Positions 43,311-55,689 of a DNA stretch of 64,000 bases are shown here, in pieces (position 1 is the first letter of the stretch; every line of letters starts with the position of its first letter). A program made the translations under genes and the position numbers. The notes beneath the pieces are model-generated. The model ran no database searches. It had not been told where the DNA came from and worked only from the letters and a program-made list of their open reading frames with translations. Source of the DNA: Lactifluus volemus (taxonomy: Eukaryota > Basidiomycota > Agaricomycetes > Russulales > Russulaceae); assembly GCA_022376515.1 (NCBI GenBank), contig WTXI01000070.1, forward strand, positions 1 through 64,000. Reading direction: 5' to 3'.

Positions 43311-44540
43311 GTACAGCCCACGTCCACTCAGGCTTCTTCCTATCAAGTCCAGTACCGGCCGGATTCTGGTCCGCACGAAGGCGGGCGGGCGTCACGAAAT
43401 GAAGTGTTTGGGTCTTCATAGCTTCATTGGCCCCGGCCTGTCATGCCCGTGTTTGTCTGTCATTGACCCATTGAGCGGCCCTGCGATCGTATCATGCGTT
43501 TGAGTATTCTTCTTTCTGTTTTTTCTTTTTCTCTCACGAAGCTTCCCACTGCCTACTGCCTCATTTGCATATCCTAAGGATATGTAGCAGAGCAACCGCG
43601 CCGGTCGCGGGGCTGAGTGGTGTCGTGTCGACGTCCGAGTCGCTGCGCGATTTGCTCTGCACCCCCTTTTAATCTGGTATTCTTTTGTGTTATGATGATC
43701 CTTGCTACGATACAATACCTTTGAAAGCGCGCGATAGCTCTCGAAAAACCTTGAATTTCGTCTGTGTACTATTATATGTACAATGGCCTCGAGTACCAAA
43801 TTGATTTCTGTTAGCGAAAAAGATTCTCAGTGATCTAGTGTAATCATCAAGTTGCTAAGCGGACGAAGTTACAGTATCGCTGTGTGTGGGGGGGTTGCGT
43901 GTGCGGGTGGCGTCTAGTTGCCGAATTGAGGCTTGGGCACAAAGACTTCCTACAACTCCGAGTCGCCACTGGTAGAGCATCAGACCCCTTGCGCCATCAT
44001 CAGCTCGCAACCAAGCCTCATCACCTCTCTCTTCACTGCTTCGTGTCTCCTACGCACATGGCCACCACCTGAGTTTTTCTGTTGAACGTCCGTCCTCGTT
44101 GCTCCTGCATTTCCATTCGTCACTCTTAACCCCTTTAGAACTTGTACCCGCAAGGTTACTTACGCTAATTTCACACGCACGTTGCACGCTTGCAGCCTCA
44201 CTTTAACCACACTGGCTTTCCGTTCAAGGCCCCTATTTGTAGAATGGGAGTAGCAGCTCTTCCCACCATTTCCTCAGAAACCACAATGGGCGACCTTCTA
44301 AGACACCCCATTCCCCAAACTTCCTTTATGCATGCTATCACTGATCAAGTAATATACACCTCAAAATTTTGTTCTTCCGTTCGATACTTCTTCCTTAGAT
44401 ATTCCACCAGGTGTAGCTTTTCTTGGCCATAGCCGTGCTGTGCAAGTCTTCAATATGTTTCCATATAACCATGTTTATCAACATCTCCACGTATAGTAAC
44501 CGTATCTCTGTGTTTAGCCATTGGCTGATACATCAACGCG
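43311..44540 (+). repeat. Z3 flank of gene G and R6 block
   Basis: 43311-43830 is the zinc-finger 3' flank, with GTACTATTATATGTAC at 43767-43782. 43850-44420 is R6, matching 17220-17935. No gene is seen. Confidence 0.5.
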
Positions 44541-44544
44541 TTCG

Positions 44545-44795
44545 TATTTGTTTTAGACGCATACACGGGCTTGAAAGGCATCGCTTGGGTGTTGCGCAAT
44601 GCCCGCGGACTATTCGCGATGCTACTCCACGAGACACACCTCTGCTCTTCACAGTTTCACATACTTCCCTTGTTGTGAAGATCTTGTGCATCTACAGGGG
44701 CTGAGTCCCGATACAAGTTAGGGCAAAGGGTAGCCTTTATAGGGAAAATCACCTACCCTATCTATGACTTTGTGCATGCATGTAACAGTAGATAG
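44545..44795 (+). repeat. R2 dispersed repeat, copy 4
   Basis: Good match to 9166-9420; it lies after R6, as at 17936. Confidence 0.6.
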
Positions 44796-44829
44796 CTGTC
44801 AAGCAAGCCATTAGATATTCTCACTTTTG

Positions 44830-46300
44830 GACGGTAAAAGAACCGCATCCAAGGATTGGCCCTATTAGTCACTTGAAAAGCTCGCTGCTCGAAAGACAAA
44901 AAAAATCACGCTGTTTTGAACGACGTTTCAATTTGTGTAGAGTCATCAGCCTGTACACGGTGACGAGATGGAACTGAAGGGGATAGATTTCAGCCATCAA
45001 AAACTATAGAGTGAGAGAAAAAGCGCAAGACGAGGTATTGCTGCCTCGGCTCTCTGACAAACACAACGCTCAAATGAGTTAATCACGTGGGAGTCTGGGC
45101 GTCCACGCCGTCCAGCTCAATAATGCTTAAACTCGTGGGCGTGAAAAGGTATATAAATGACATAGTTGGTAATGTAAAAGGTAACAACCCAAACTTGACG
45201 GTACCGAATGCGTCAAGAACCGTCATTTGGATGATTGCTGAGTGTCACGTGCAGCCTCTTACGGTATCTCCTCACGGATATCCTCTTTCGATGAATCAGT
45301 GTTCATTTGTTATCCTGGTTTCAATATTTCAATCCAGGGGATGGCTCCTAATGCAATGATACTCCGAGTCGAATATCTGGCCGACGCCTGGACGAGGCAT
45401 CGAATCGATGAGGTTATCATATGCGATGACGAAGAGGAGTAGCGACGATTCTACTCCGATCCGGCGTTACTAGGAGGTGACAGTACGTTTTCTGCACGGT
45501 GTGAAAGGGCGCCAAAACTTGGAGCGGGAGTGGGTTGCTCCGCGGCGCGGCGCGGAGCACACGTCTACGTGGTGGACATGGGCGGAAGTGACCCAACAAC
45601 TCAATCTGAGGCGGGGTTCAGCGCCGTCGAGTTGGCTTCCGCGTAGTCGGATATGCTGTACCATAAGGCTGACTCAGTCATGTACAACGGGGAAACCAGT
45701 TGAGCAGGCCGATGTTCGTCAATAAACGCACTTAGGGTACAACTCTCATTTCAAGTAGATCCATCACGGAAAAAGTCATCCGCATCTCCTGTCGAGACCG
45801 TAATGGTCCACCAATGCAACAGTCGTCGCCACGAATGCAGATTCCGAGGTCCGCCTGCTGTGGGGTGTGGCATTCGGCGAAATATGAAAAACCATTTGTT
45901 CTACGCACTTCCCAACCGCCCCTCGGTTGCTTGTGCGGGAGCAGGGGTGTGGGAATAGTAGCACCAAGCCGGACTTGAGCATATCGGAGCTCCCAGGGTG
46001 GCCCCTCCATATGGATGGGCTGTATTAGAGGGAGGTAGGAGGCTCTGAGGCTACGGGTCACTCCACTGGCTGATGCGAGTAACAGCTTGAATGGCTGTGA
46101 GTTGCATTGAAAGAAGAGGGCCCGACGTTACGGGTGGATAGCGATGTGGTGGGGGGCCTCCGTTGTATCGAACACGTCACGATGAACAATTCGAAGTTGT
46201 ATGTGGCTATTGCGAGTGGCCGACATGGTTGCGCGGGATGACGACAAGGTTATGTTGCATGTAATGCACACTGGCAAGTTGCCACGTACCATGAAAATAC
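44830..46300 (+). repeat. R3 dispersed repeat, direct copy 3
   Basis: 44830-45780 matches 23540-24560, and 45780-46280 matches 41640-42130. It contains the GGTATATAAA box near 45148 also seen near 23895. No supportable gene. Confidence 0.65.
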
Positions 46301-47056
46301 CGAAGTCCCGTACTACTTGAATCCGCATCGCCATCGGGGGCGCAGTCCGATGCACCGGTCTTCCGATTCGAAGGAGGGCCTTTCGACCTCACCCGTGCTC
46401 CTTGGACTACATCCGATCGAGGGTTGCCAGATCGACAACGATGCGGCAATCTTCGTGACTTGCACACGCGCACATGGACTTATTCAGTATGTAGGGCCCC
46501 TCGGGCCATATATAGTCAGTTCGTAGCTTTGTATGCACCTTAGATATTCGCGCTATCAGCGAGCGGAATACTGAGGTATGGACTCTTGATTATATCTCCC
46601 AAGTCATGTACTTACCTAGAGTAGCATATATTGTTGCTGTCCTCTACAAAGAACGACCCCGCGCGCCTTCTATTCGCTATAGCTCCCAGGGTGCGAGATT
46701 GGGAAAGACGGAGATAGTAAGTCGGATATGCGTACCGTGTCGCTGGACGGGTTAATGGTTGGTGGGGGTCGTTCTGGGATTAATGTACTGTGTCGGTCAC
46801 GGGCCGCACGAGTAAATAAATAATTTTAAATTTGCTTTAGCTTCCCAATAGTGTAGAAGTGTCCAGACTACTGCCAGTTTGGCTGGTAGGGCTTGAAGCT
46901 TGAAGCTTGAAGCTTGAAAGCAGGTGAGTGGATGTTAGGTAGTTAGGTAGCTACTAACTTTATTCAGGCGCTCGCAGCCAACGTCGTTCCCCCGTCACAC
47001 GTTACATATAACGTTGAACCTTCAGCGCTTCAGCCCTCTCACATCTTCTACCTCTT
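46301..47056. other. Spacer before H1 with a microsatellite
   Basis: No gene is seen. 46898-46918 holds a 7-bp unit (TTGAAGC) repeated three times. The last 100 bp share short blocks (AGGCGCTC, CGTCACACGTTAC-like) with the sequence upstream of H2, so they are probably the H-gene promoter. Confidence 0.45.
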
Positions 47057-47932
47057 ATGACCCTATCACATACTAGTGAGGTTTACCGGAAGGGACTCAA
47101 GAAAAAATATCGCAAGTATGGCTGGCCGTTATGGCAGCCAGTCACTAGTGATCGTGTATCCCTCGGCGACATTGGTTACCTACGCGACGGCACATTCCAT
47201 CGCATGTTCAACATAGCAAATAACAATGAAGTGCCCGGTTATGAGCCCGTCACAACTGAGAACTTCACGGTCAACCTTGGAGATCCATTATCGAAGATGG
47301 AGAGTGGAGACCATTTCTCGGATTCTGTACGGACGACTGGGGAATCGAACGGGTAAGTGGTACGGTTTTCGACATCGACACTTGATTCCAAGTCGTTTTC
47401 CCGCAGTACGAGAGGCTATGAGTTCAGGAAAAGCCGGATGAAGCGGAGGACCGGAGCAGTATTGTACCTTCCAGACCATGCCTACCACGAAGATTGGGAT
47501 GGAGGAGATGCGGAAAAGGCCATAAAACATCTGAAAGGTTATGTCAAGGATGTCCTCAAGTTTGCAAATGAGCACTTCGGAGATGTAAAAAAGATCATTC
47601 TTGTCACTGGATTTAGCACGGAATCCTCATGGGCCGCAGCCGCATTTTTGGCCAGAGACGTCAACGTGGAGTTGGTGTCCGAATCGCAGCGGCTAGAATG
47701 GATCAACGAAAACATTAGTGCTCAAGATTTGGATTGCCATGCCAGTCCTCAGAGTCAGGTTTGTTTGTCTTGGGCCACATCGACCTGACACGGGCTGACC
47801 CCTCGTTTATTTTATTAAAAGGGTGCTCTTAGCCAATGTGTATACATCAGAGGCTTCCAAGCAAAGTGTCAACCGCCGTTGAACCTAATCGACATTAAAG
47901 CATTCGGAGACCCCCCTTCACGGAAATTCTGA
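47057..47932 (+). CDS. Uncharacterised Agaricomycete protein H1 (252 aa)
   Basis: Exons 47057-47352, 47407-47758 and 47822-47932; introns of 54 and 63 nt with GTAAGT and GTTTGT donors; phases 2 and 0 close at 252 aa. The paralogue H2 has the same exon structure. Motifs shared by H1 and H2, which I recognise from uncharacterised mushroom proteins, are W-x-LW-x-P (23-28), GD[IV]GY and F-x-R-[ML]-FN (37-52), GAVL-x-LPDHA, an [IL]VTG...SWAAA-[AV]-F segment and a C-terminal QC-[VI]-YIRGFQA. There is no signal peptide or clear membrane helix; it is probably soluble. Catalytic residues cannot be assigned. It is the first gene of the H1-D1-D2-D3-D4-H2 series, all in one direction. Confidence 0.8.
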
Positions 47933-48573
47933 TAACCTGCAGAAGATGTGAGCTGATTGGCGCGTGGGTGTGTCCGGGCGGAGTGCGAAGGGAAAGAAAG
48001 GAAAAGCGGAGCATGGATTAGATTTAAGGCTGCTACTGTATTGAAGGGCAGTTACCTTGCTTGCATTCCCTTGCTTGCAAGGTCTACTGTATGGCGGTCT
48101 ATAATCGCCCGTGCCTCAGGCTTGCAGGAACCATCAAATTTTTACATAACATGCACTACTAGTGATAAATATACCCTCCGATAACATCCTCCAATAACTG
48201 TCCGGTGCTGGCAGCACAATGAGAATTGAGAAATGTAAATTCATGCCACTTCAAGAAAAAGAGAAGCCAATCCAACCCAGCACAGGACCCAGGAACCCTA
48301 GCCGAACTTAAAGTGGGAGTTCACAGTTGTAAGCGTGAATCGCTGAGGTATTTTTGCGCAAGTCGCCCCGCCCTGACTGTCGACACCGCCATAGGCGGGA
48401 GAATTATTTTTTTAATTTTAATTTTTTGCAGATTTTGCAGCACACCTGTCCCCATTCTTCTGACACCTGTGTACAATTATTTGTCTGTTCTGTATCATCA
48501 CGCCATCTCTCAACCAAAGTCTCAATTTGTTAGCCAACTACGGGATAGAGGCGACGACACGGAAAGAATAAAC
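47933..48573. other. Intergenic region between H1 and D1
   Basis: 47950-48010 resembles the sequence after H2 (GCGCGTGGGTGTGTCCGGGC versus GGCGCGGGCGTGTTCAGGCG), which supports duplication of the whole H unit. 48040-48085 has the word CCTTGCTTGCA repeated. 48405-48430 is AT-rich. A 130-codon frame at 48226-48618 reaches the D1 first exon but does not resemble the paralogues. Confidence 0.45.
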
Positions 48574-50870
48574 ATGTGTACGTCACCCTCTACGCTCTAT
48601 CACGCTTTACAGCCGTAAATCCCGATGTCCCTCGGTCAGCACGACATCAGCCCACCTTTGGAGATGGGTCTGAAACCATTTTCAACATGTACGTGAAGAT
48701 GTCACAGGAGGAAGATGACAAGATGGCCAATCGCTGGCAAAAGGATGCAGACGGTATCCTCATTTTTGTCAGTCCTCATTCACGCATTTGAGCATAGTGA
48801 CCAACGTGAACATCATAGACCGGTTTATTCTCCGTGGCAGTTGCGGTATTGCTCACAGTTTCAACTCAAGACTTGAGGCCGAATTCACAGGCTACCTCGG
48901 AATTCTATCTTGCCAACATCTATCAACTTCTCGCCGACCCGAACATATCTCGCGTGTCGATCCTTGCCACACCAGCCACACTACCCCCGTTCTCTCCACC
49001 GAAATTCGCAATCTGGGTCAATTCATTATGGTTCCTGAGTTTGCTCATCAGCCTTACATGTGCATTTCTGGCGACGATGTTACAGCAGTGGGCGCGTCGA
49101 TACCTCACAGCCACTCAACCACCGCGTTGGAGTCCACACAAGCGAGCACGAATCCGTTCGTTCTTCGCAGATGGTGTGGAAAAGTTTCGTCTTCCTGTGG
49201 TGGTTGAGACGTTGCCGACCTTGCTACACCTTTCCCTATCCCTGTTCTTTTCCGGTCTCCTGGTTTTCTTGTTCAACATCAATCACACCACCTTCAAAGC
49301 CATTGCTTGGTGGGTCGGGCTTTTTGGATGGCTGTATGGATGCATCACGTTGCTGCCAATCTTCCGTCATGACAGCCCCTACTATACGCCTCTTTCTTCC
49401 TCAGCCTGGTTCCTTCTTAATGGCGTGCTATACAACGTCTTCCGCATTCTCGTCTTCTTCACCTGGATTCGCCCTTTTAAGATGTGGACGTATGGCGAAC
49501 GGACCTCGTGGGGCATAACGAGGACAGCCCAAGAAACTGCTTTGAAAATGTCAGCGAAAACCGACCGGCATATTTTGAAATGGACGATCGACGCTCTAGA
49601 CGAAGACCGCAAGCTGGAGCAGTTCTTCGAGGGAATCCCTGCCTTCTGTACCTCACAAGTGGCCCACGAACCCAGACAAATCCTTGCCAAGCCAGATATT
49701 TGGGATTTGACTGCGGCTTGTCATGATTTCTTGATCCGTACTTTCTCAACTCGTTTTCTCTCTGAGAGGACTAAAGAAAGGCGGTTTATACTCTGCACGC
49801 AGGTCATCGATGCACTCGACTCCTCGTTCTTTCCCTCTTTTGGCTTCCTCTCACAGGTTTTTGGTCCGCCTGCCATGGATGGCGTGTTGAAGTCCATTCA
49901 AATGGGACACTTACTCAGAAGCCGATGCCATAGTATCAAAGATGAAACCGTTGTATATGCAGAAACGATAGTTGGTGGGATCATCGCAAACGTGCCAGAA
50001 CGCGATGATCGTTGGAAGGCGCTCGTGATGTCTCAATTAGGGATATCAGAAGATGTTTTCCAACATTACCTCGCACATGGTGACAGCGTGCTGCTCGCCA
50101 ACTGGATCCACATTGCTCCCCAATTGTTTCGCCTCCATCATGAGCGTCGTTGGCTTCCTGAACTGCTGAAGAACATTCTATCCATCCCTTCCACATTCGA
50201 CATTCGAAATACCCTTCCTGAACTGCAGCACAACTTCTGTGCTTTGTGGAACAAATTTGCTCAAGAAGCGCATAAATCCGGAACTTCTTATATCACTGAT
50301 TCTTTTCTGAGACCCAATCGGCATCATTACATCGCTTTACATCAAGGCACCGATGCTGCCCCAGTCGCTTTTAATGCTTCCACCAATGATTCTGACCCCA
50401 TTCTGGGCAAGTCATCCTTGTATCCACTGTGTAACGTCCCGGGTCATCATTCCGACGGAGTAACCGATGACACCGCTCATCCACTCATCCACTCATTCCC
50501 TGTTCACCCTCCCGATGCCGATCTGACCAAATTCGCCCCTGCAGCACCTAGCGCCTCATTCTTCCCTGCAATTTCCCCAGATCATAGCCGCATACATCTC
50601 ACAGGACAGTCGTCTCCACATGATGTACTACCTCATGCTACCCCACCCGTTCAGCCTTCTCACCTCTCTCCACCAGTCGATGTTGAAAGCAGCCACTTTG
50701 CCACTTCTTTACCTGAGCCAGCCCTTACCATTGTGACAGAAAGTCGCGTTGATATACCACTTATCTCGTCCACGGACAACTCGGGGTCTGATAGTCGACC
50801 CGCCATGCCAGTGGTAGCTGAGCAACTCGTCGACACAACACCCACTGTAGATGTTGATCGCCCACAGTAA
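48574..50870 (+). CDS. DUF6535 membrane protein D1 (736 aa)
   Basis: Exons 48574-48577 (an ATG+T micro-exon, the weakest part of the model), 48613-48767 and 48819-50870; phases close at 736 aa. The start could instead lie upstream in the open frame. The second exon encodes IFNMYVKMSQEEDDKMA and WQKDADGILIF; the third starts TGLFSVAVAVL. These are hallmarks of DUF6535, a basidiomycete-expanded family of unknown function. About four membrane helices lie in the first third (for example FAIWVNSLWFLSLLISLTCA and LHLSLSLFFSGLLVFLFNI), followed by the RHDSPYYTPLS motif. A long soluble region contains WKALVMSQLGISEDV and LLANWIHI, and a divergent Ser/Pro/Thr-rich tail ends the protein. It is the first of four tandem paralogues. 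Confidence 0.82.
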
Positions 50871-51535
50871 GATCGAAAAGGTCATATACTCTCTCTTGGT
50901 GAGACACAGTCATACGTTGTTGTTATCGTATTTGGATATCGGTAAGCTGTTTCGTCTCTGAGCCGTGTCAAGGCTGACGTGTGACTGCAGATTATGAAAG
51001 GAAAGCGATCTCAGCTCTAGGCGCGTTTAAGTCTTGTGTTATGTTTCGTCTTCATACGCAGCTCTCCTACTGCTGTCTTGATTCACAACTAGTACCTCTC
51101 GCTAGCTCGTCTATTTTTCTTTCACACGGCACCGTGACAGTCTCCCAGTGTTATACCCGTACTAGTTTCTTTTTAGTACAATTCTTCTTTCTTGATTTTT
51201 GTGCCGTGATATGCGTATGAAGACTTTGGTTCAATCAATCGCTCAGAGCCTGCGCTGAATATTGAATCGCCACGTAGGTGCTTACATCGTGGCGTTTACC
51301 GTAATTATATTGTCGACAATACAGCGACAATTTTTCGAGCTGGTTGTTTCCACAGATAAACACAACTTGCCAGATGGGGAAGCCGTCTTTGTCTCGTAAC
51401 TCTGAAAAACAGGTACATACATCCCATCTACGGCCTACGTAGCTGCTCAGGCATCTCCACGGCTCAATTTATCCAGAGCGTACGCCCTGTTCGTACCACT
51501 CCTCTCTTGATACCCAAACTCTTCTCGTACCCTCA
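50871..51535. other. Intergenic region after D1
   Basis: No gene seen. 51080-51110 (CCTCTCGCTAGCTCGTC) resembles sequence after D2, D3 and D4 (CACCTCTCACCAACTC, CCTCTCACTAACTCGTC), likely a conserved 3' flank of the DUF6535 unit. Confidence 0.4.
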
Positions 51536-52425
51536 TGATTCCCGCCAAAAATGACACCCCCAAGGAAGACCATGTACTTCCTGCGCGGCGGGTCCTCGAT
51601 ACGAATATTGAAAAGAAAGGCAGTGCCACGTCAGCGCCATATGAAAAAAGAAGGGGGAGAGAACAGAGAGGTGATAATGACGAGAGTCAAGGACTGGACG
51701 TACATTCAGACGCGAAGTGTCGCGATTGAGCACGCGCATAAGGGACAGTTGCTTCATTTCTTTTTCGAGGCGGCTAGGGAGGCCGGGGTACATGCTCGAT
51801 CCTCCAGACAGCACGCTGTACTTGTACAGCTCCCGCGCAGACGTCGACCGCCGCGCTCCGGATCGTCTCGAAGTGCATCTCTGCGACGCTCGGGTGCTCG
51901 ATGTCGACTAGGTGTGGCTGGAACATGCACTCGGGTACCTCGAAGCGTTCAGAGCTGACCTTGATCGTTCGGCCATCGGGCAGCTGACGATTGCGATATC
52001 ACAAAGCTAGAAGGTTGAACGGTATCGGAATCTAAGACGTCACGAACCTGCCTCACGGTGTAGCTCTCCACCAGCGTGGTGGTCTCCTTCTGCCAATCGA
52101 GTGTCCATGTCGAGGTCATGGCTAGAAACCAAACCAATAAGCGTTATCAACGACACACGTGAGGGGTGCGATAAGTATGAAACGTACCTGAAGTAACAAA
52201 GCTTTTCTATGATCTTCCGACTGGTCTCGATGTCGGCCGTGTGGTTGAATGCGTACCCGCCGCACATGAGCAGGAGCTTGTTTACCGCGTGACGTCGCGC
52301 CCGGCGATATCGAGTAGCCTCGTGAGATGGGGTAGCGCAAAGCCGTCATGTACCGGAACGATATGCGTCACTTCGTCGCCAGAGTCGACCACAACGCCGA
52401 TCGTCAGGCCCGCAGAAGTTATTAG
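51536..52425 (-). pseudogene. ARP2-like: ARP2-like (actin-related protein 2) gene, C-terminal half, inactivated
   Basis: ARP2 is a subunit of the Arp2/3 actin-nucleating complex. On the minus strand the translation follows the second half of ARP2 in order: [15 protein letters not shown] and [20 protein letters not shown] (52410-52290), [80 protein letters not shown] (about 51815-51760) and [15 protein letters not shown] (about 51600-51555). The frame breaks at least three times: in VTR/NKLL near 52295, LAE/ETTT near 52090 and near 51845. The N-terminal half is absent. Two introns still have good signals, so this arose from genomic DNA, not from a processed transcript. It sits between two DUF6535 genes in the opposite orientation. 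Confidence 0.85.
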
Positions 52426-52614
52426 GCCTCAACGTCTCAACGGCCTCAACATCGGAGCTGCCAGTGGTCACATAGTCACATCATGTGACTAATTTGTGAC
52501 ATTCTATATGTCAACAAGATGACATAGCGTTATTAGTGCTACAGTAGTAACGCTAGGCACATCAACCAATTCAACGCCTTGCGTTTCGTCTCTCACTCTT
52601 GGCCAGAGCCTTTG
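52426..52614. promoter_or_regulatory. Upstream region of D2 with conserved TCTCACTC element
   Basis: The 5' truncation point of the ARP2-like relic lies near 52425. The element GCGTTTCGTCTCTCACTC at 52581-52598 has counterparts before D3 (TCTCACTC at 55681), D4 (TCTCACCC at 59721) and the relic at 11031 (TTTCTCACTC). In D2-D4 it lies about 2-20 nt before the start codon, a candidate promoter or transcription-start element. Confidence 0.45.
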
Positions 52615-54970
52615 ATGCGTCGAATTAATGATTCAGAAAGGAATTCGGAGGCTAATGTCGAGGAGAGCACTAGCACAGGTACGTTATTCCCTTACTCAAT
52701 TTATCCCCTTCAGCTCCATCTCGTTACCGTGTACAGGCAATGACCTTGCACAAATTGAAACGTCGGAGGACCACGTCAATTTTTTTGATGGCTCAGGGGC
52801 CATCTTCAACATGTACACGAAATTGACAGAGCAAGACGACAATAAACTGGTCCATCGCTTGCAAAATGATGCTGACAGAATCCTCATTTTTGTGAGCAAT
52901 TATATTGGTCTCTATACTGCTTCGCAGTTCCCAACCCGAAATTTGTAGACCGGTTTTCTCTCTGCTGTGAACGCAGTATTCATCTCGGTGTCCATCCACG
53001 ACCTCAAGCCGGGTTCGCAGGATACTTCCGCATTCTATCTCAGAAACATCTATCAACTTCTCGCCGACTCCAACGTATCAATCCTTGCCTCATCGGCTGA
53101 ACCACCCCCCTTCTCTCCCCCACGATCCGCTATCTGGGTCAACTCACTCTGGTTTTTAAGCTTGGGCTTCAGCCTTACATGTGCGCTACTGGCGACTTCG
53201 TTACAGCAGTGGACCCGTCGATACATAAAAAACACTCAGTCACCACGTTACCGTGACAGCCCACACAAACGAGCGCGAATCCGTGCGTTCTTTGCTGGTG
53301 GGATCAATAAGCTGGGCCTTCCTCGGTTCGTTGAAGTATTGGCCACCTTGCTACACCTTTCCCTGTTCCTATTCTTTTCTGGTTTGCTCATTTTCGTGTT
53401 CCACATCAACCACACCTTATTCCTTCCTGTGGCTGGTCTGACGGGCATTTTGGCAACGCTGTATTCCCTTTTCACGGTGGTGCCAATCCTCCGTCATGAC
53501 AGCCCTTACTATTCACCAATTTCTTTGTCAATCTGGCATCTTTATGCTAGGTTTTCATACGAAGCCTTCAGCATCCTCACTTTCATCTCATCTTCTCACT
53601 ACTTTAAGCGTGAAACCTGGGCGAGGTTTAAAGAACAAACGGAAGCATCCCGCAAGCGGCTCTCACAAAGTATGGCGAAGACCGTACAAGACACCGTTTC
53701 GAAATTGTCGGCACAACTCGATGGTCAAGTCTTGAGATGGACATTCGATGCCTTGCGCGAAGACCACGAGATGGAGCAGTTTTTCAAGGGCATCCCTGAC
53801 TTCTGTCGCTCGAAGGTCGTCACCAATCCCAAACAAGTCCTGGCCAAACTGAGCAATGCCGAGTTGGCAAGGGCTTTGGCTACGTTTTTGAACCATACCT
53901 GGTCACCCAATTCACTCTCCGAGAAAGTCGAAGCAAGGCGGCTTATGGTCTGCATGAAGGCTATCGATACACTGGACCGTCAGCATCTGCCAATGGACTT
54001 CCTATATGAGCTTTGCAAGCAGGGCGAGGATAGAGTGTTCTTACAGTCCGTTCAATTGGGCCACTCGCTGAAAAGCTGGAGCAGAAGTACTGATAGCCCA
54101 ATAGCTTTGTTTTCGCGAGGGATAATTGCTGGCGTCATTGCAGGGGCACAGAAACGCGATTCCCGATGGGAGGCTCTCGTCTGGGACCAATTAGAGAGAT
54201 CGTCCTGGGAATACTCCGACTATGATAACGTGTTACTTCCCAACTATGATAACGTGTCACCTGCCGACTATGATAACGTGTTACTTGCCAACTGGATCCA
54301 CATCACTCGCCAGTGGTATCGCTCACATCAGCTTTGGTGGGGGTCTCGCGCTCTAGAACTCATTCAACCAACCATTTCGAAATTCAATATTCAACGTACT
54401 CTTCCTCGACTGCAGGACGACTTCTGTGCCTTGTGGAAGGAAATCGAATCGGACGCGCACAATCATGGAGCTCTTCGAATTCCTCGCGATATTATTCTTC
54501 AACCCGTCCGTCCTGCTTACATCGCGCTGAACCCAGACACCGATGCTGCTCTGACCGCCTTGGATGCTCCCACGAGTAGTAGTATGCCTACTAGTATCCC
54601 CAGAGTGCTCTCATCACGCGACGACCCAGCTCATCCCTATGAGGCGAATATCGATATAACACCGGAGACTTCACATCCTGCCGCAACCGTCCTGCCTTCT
54701 CACGGCCCTATACCTGCCCATGTTGAATCTCTCGGCGCTACTTCATCCCACCTTGCGACAGCTGCTGCAATACAAGGTACCCCTGACACCCCCTCCATCC
54801 TGCCCTTGGCCACTTCAGGGCTTGCCAATCCGTTCTTCCCTGACCCTCAGCCATCCTTCCCTCAGTCATCCTTCCCTCAATCATCCTCATCCTCCCATCT
54901 TTGGCGGCTTTCCGGGCCACCAGATTCCAGTTCCGAACGCTCCCAGAGTAGAACAAGTGATATCATATAA
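52615..54970 (+). CDS. DUF6535 membrane protein D2 (746 aa)
   Basis: Exons 52615-52678, 52737-52891 and 52949-54970; introns of 58 and 57 nt; phases 1 and 0 close at 746 aa. The start (MRRINDSE) gives the same first-exon end (STSTG) as D4. The second exon has FFDGSGAIFNMYTKL; note LQNDADRILIF in place of the usual WQKDADGILIF. Helix-rich part: AIWVNSLWFLSLGFSLTCAL, LLHLSLFLFFSGLLIFVFHI and a fourth after it. Near residue 500 (54221-54292) an 8-residue unit (YDNVLLPN, YDNVSPAD, YDNVLLAN) is repeated three times where the paralogues have a single DYLAHGDSVLLAN. The tail is Ser/Pro-rich, with FPQSSFPQSSSSS. Function unknown; a membrane protein in an amplified family. Confidence 0.85.
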
Positions 54971-55689
54971 TTGCAAAGTTATCTTTCCTTTCTTTCGGAG
55001 GCGGATGAAACTGTAGTTTCGTATAAGCACGGTACGCGGTTCCGCCAAGGCGGGTTCGCACCTCTCACCAACTCATCGTTGTTACTCTGGCAATAGGATG
55101 ACTTATGACACCGTACATGTTTCTTGTCACAATACTTTCTCCGTCGTTTGGTTATTTTTACCTTCGTTTCGTGCTATCTCGCTGCTGTCATGTCAATTGA
55201 CTGGGTGCAGGGTGTTCCAATCCATTATCCTCAACTTGTTGGAAGTCTTCTCCACATTGGCTATGATGCAAATTTCGAATTATCCAATTGTCATTGGCGA
55301 GGTTATGTTCGTTGGTGGTTTTAGGATTAGTATTCCGCAATTAGGGAAATGCCGACGTCGTGGTCGGCCACCTTGCTTGCGGACACTGGAGGTTGCAAGT
55401 AGCCTAATATGTTTCAACAGTCGATATAGAGATCAATACAAGAAAATAGTGGACAAAATGTTTTATTCTTTTATGTGCCTTCTTCACGACATCAACACGA
55501 TGGTCATTGAATTCAGCCTGTGAGTTTTTTCTTTGCGTGCCCTCGTGTTCGTTACGGCATTGACGGCGACCGAAGTGACCCCACATACTAATTTTCGGTT
55601 GTACAATTTTTCACACTCCCCGCGTCTGAGTCCCAATCCTGTCGAATAGAACACGGCGCCAGATTGCATCACGCTGTATCTCTCACTCA
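54971..55689. other. Intergenic region between D2 and D3
   Basis: No gene seen. 55055-55100 repeats the family 3' flank (GCACCTCTCACCAACTC). A 141-codon frame (55098-55523) has hydrophobic stretches but no counterpart after the other paralogues. 55681-55688 holds TCTCACTC just before the D3 start. Confidence 0.4.

Noticed and set aside
46898..46918. TTGAAGC tandem repeats as a CRISPR-like or regulatory array
   Set aside because: Only three contiguous 7-bp units without spacers; a simple microsatellite.
48226..48618. 130-codon ORF as a long first exon of D1
   Set aside because: No similarity to the first exons of D2-D4, includes an AT-rich spacer; the micro-exon start is preferred although uncertain.
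55098..55523. 141-codon ORF with hydrophobic stretches after D2
   Set aside because: AT-rich spacer; no counterpart after D1, D3 or D4 and no motif.
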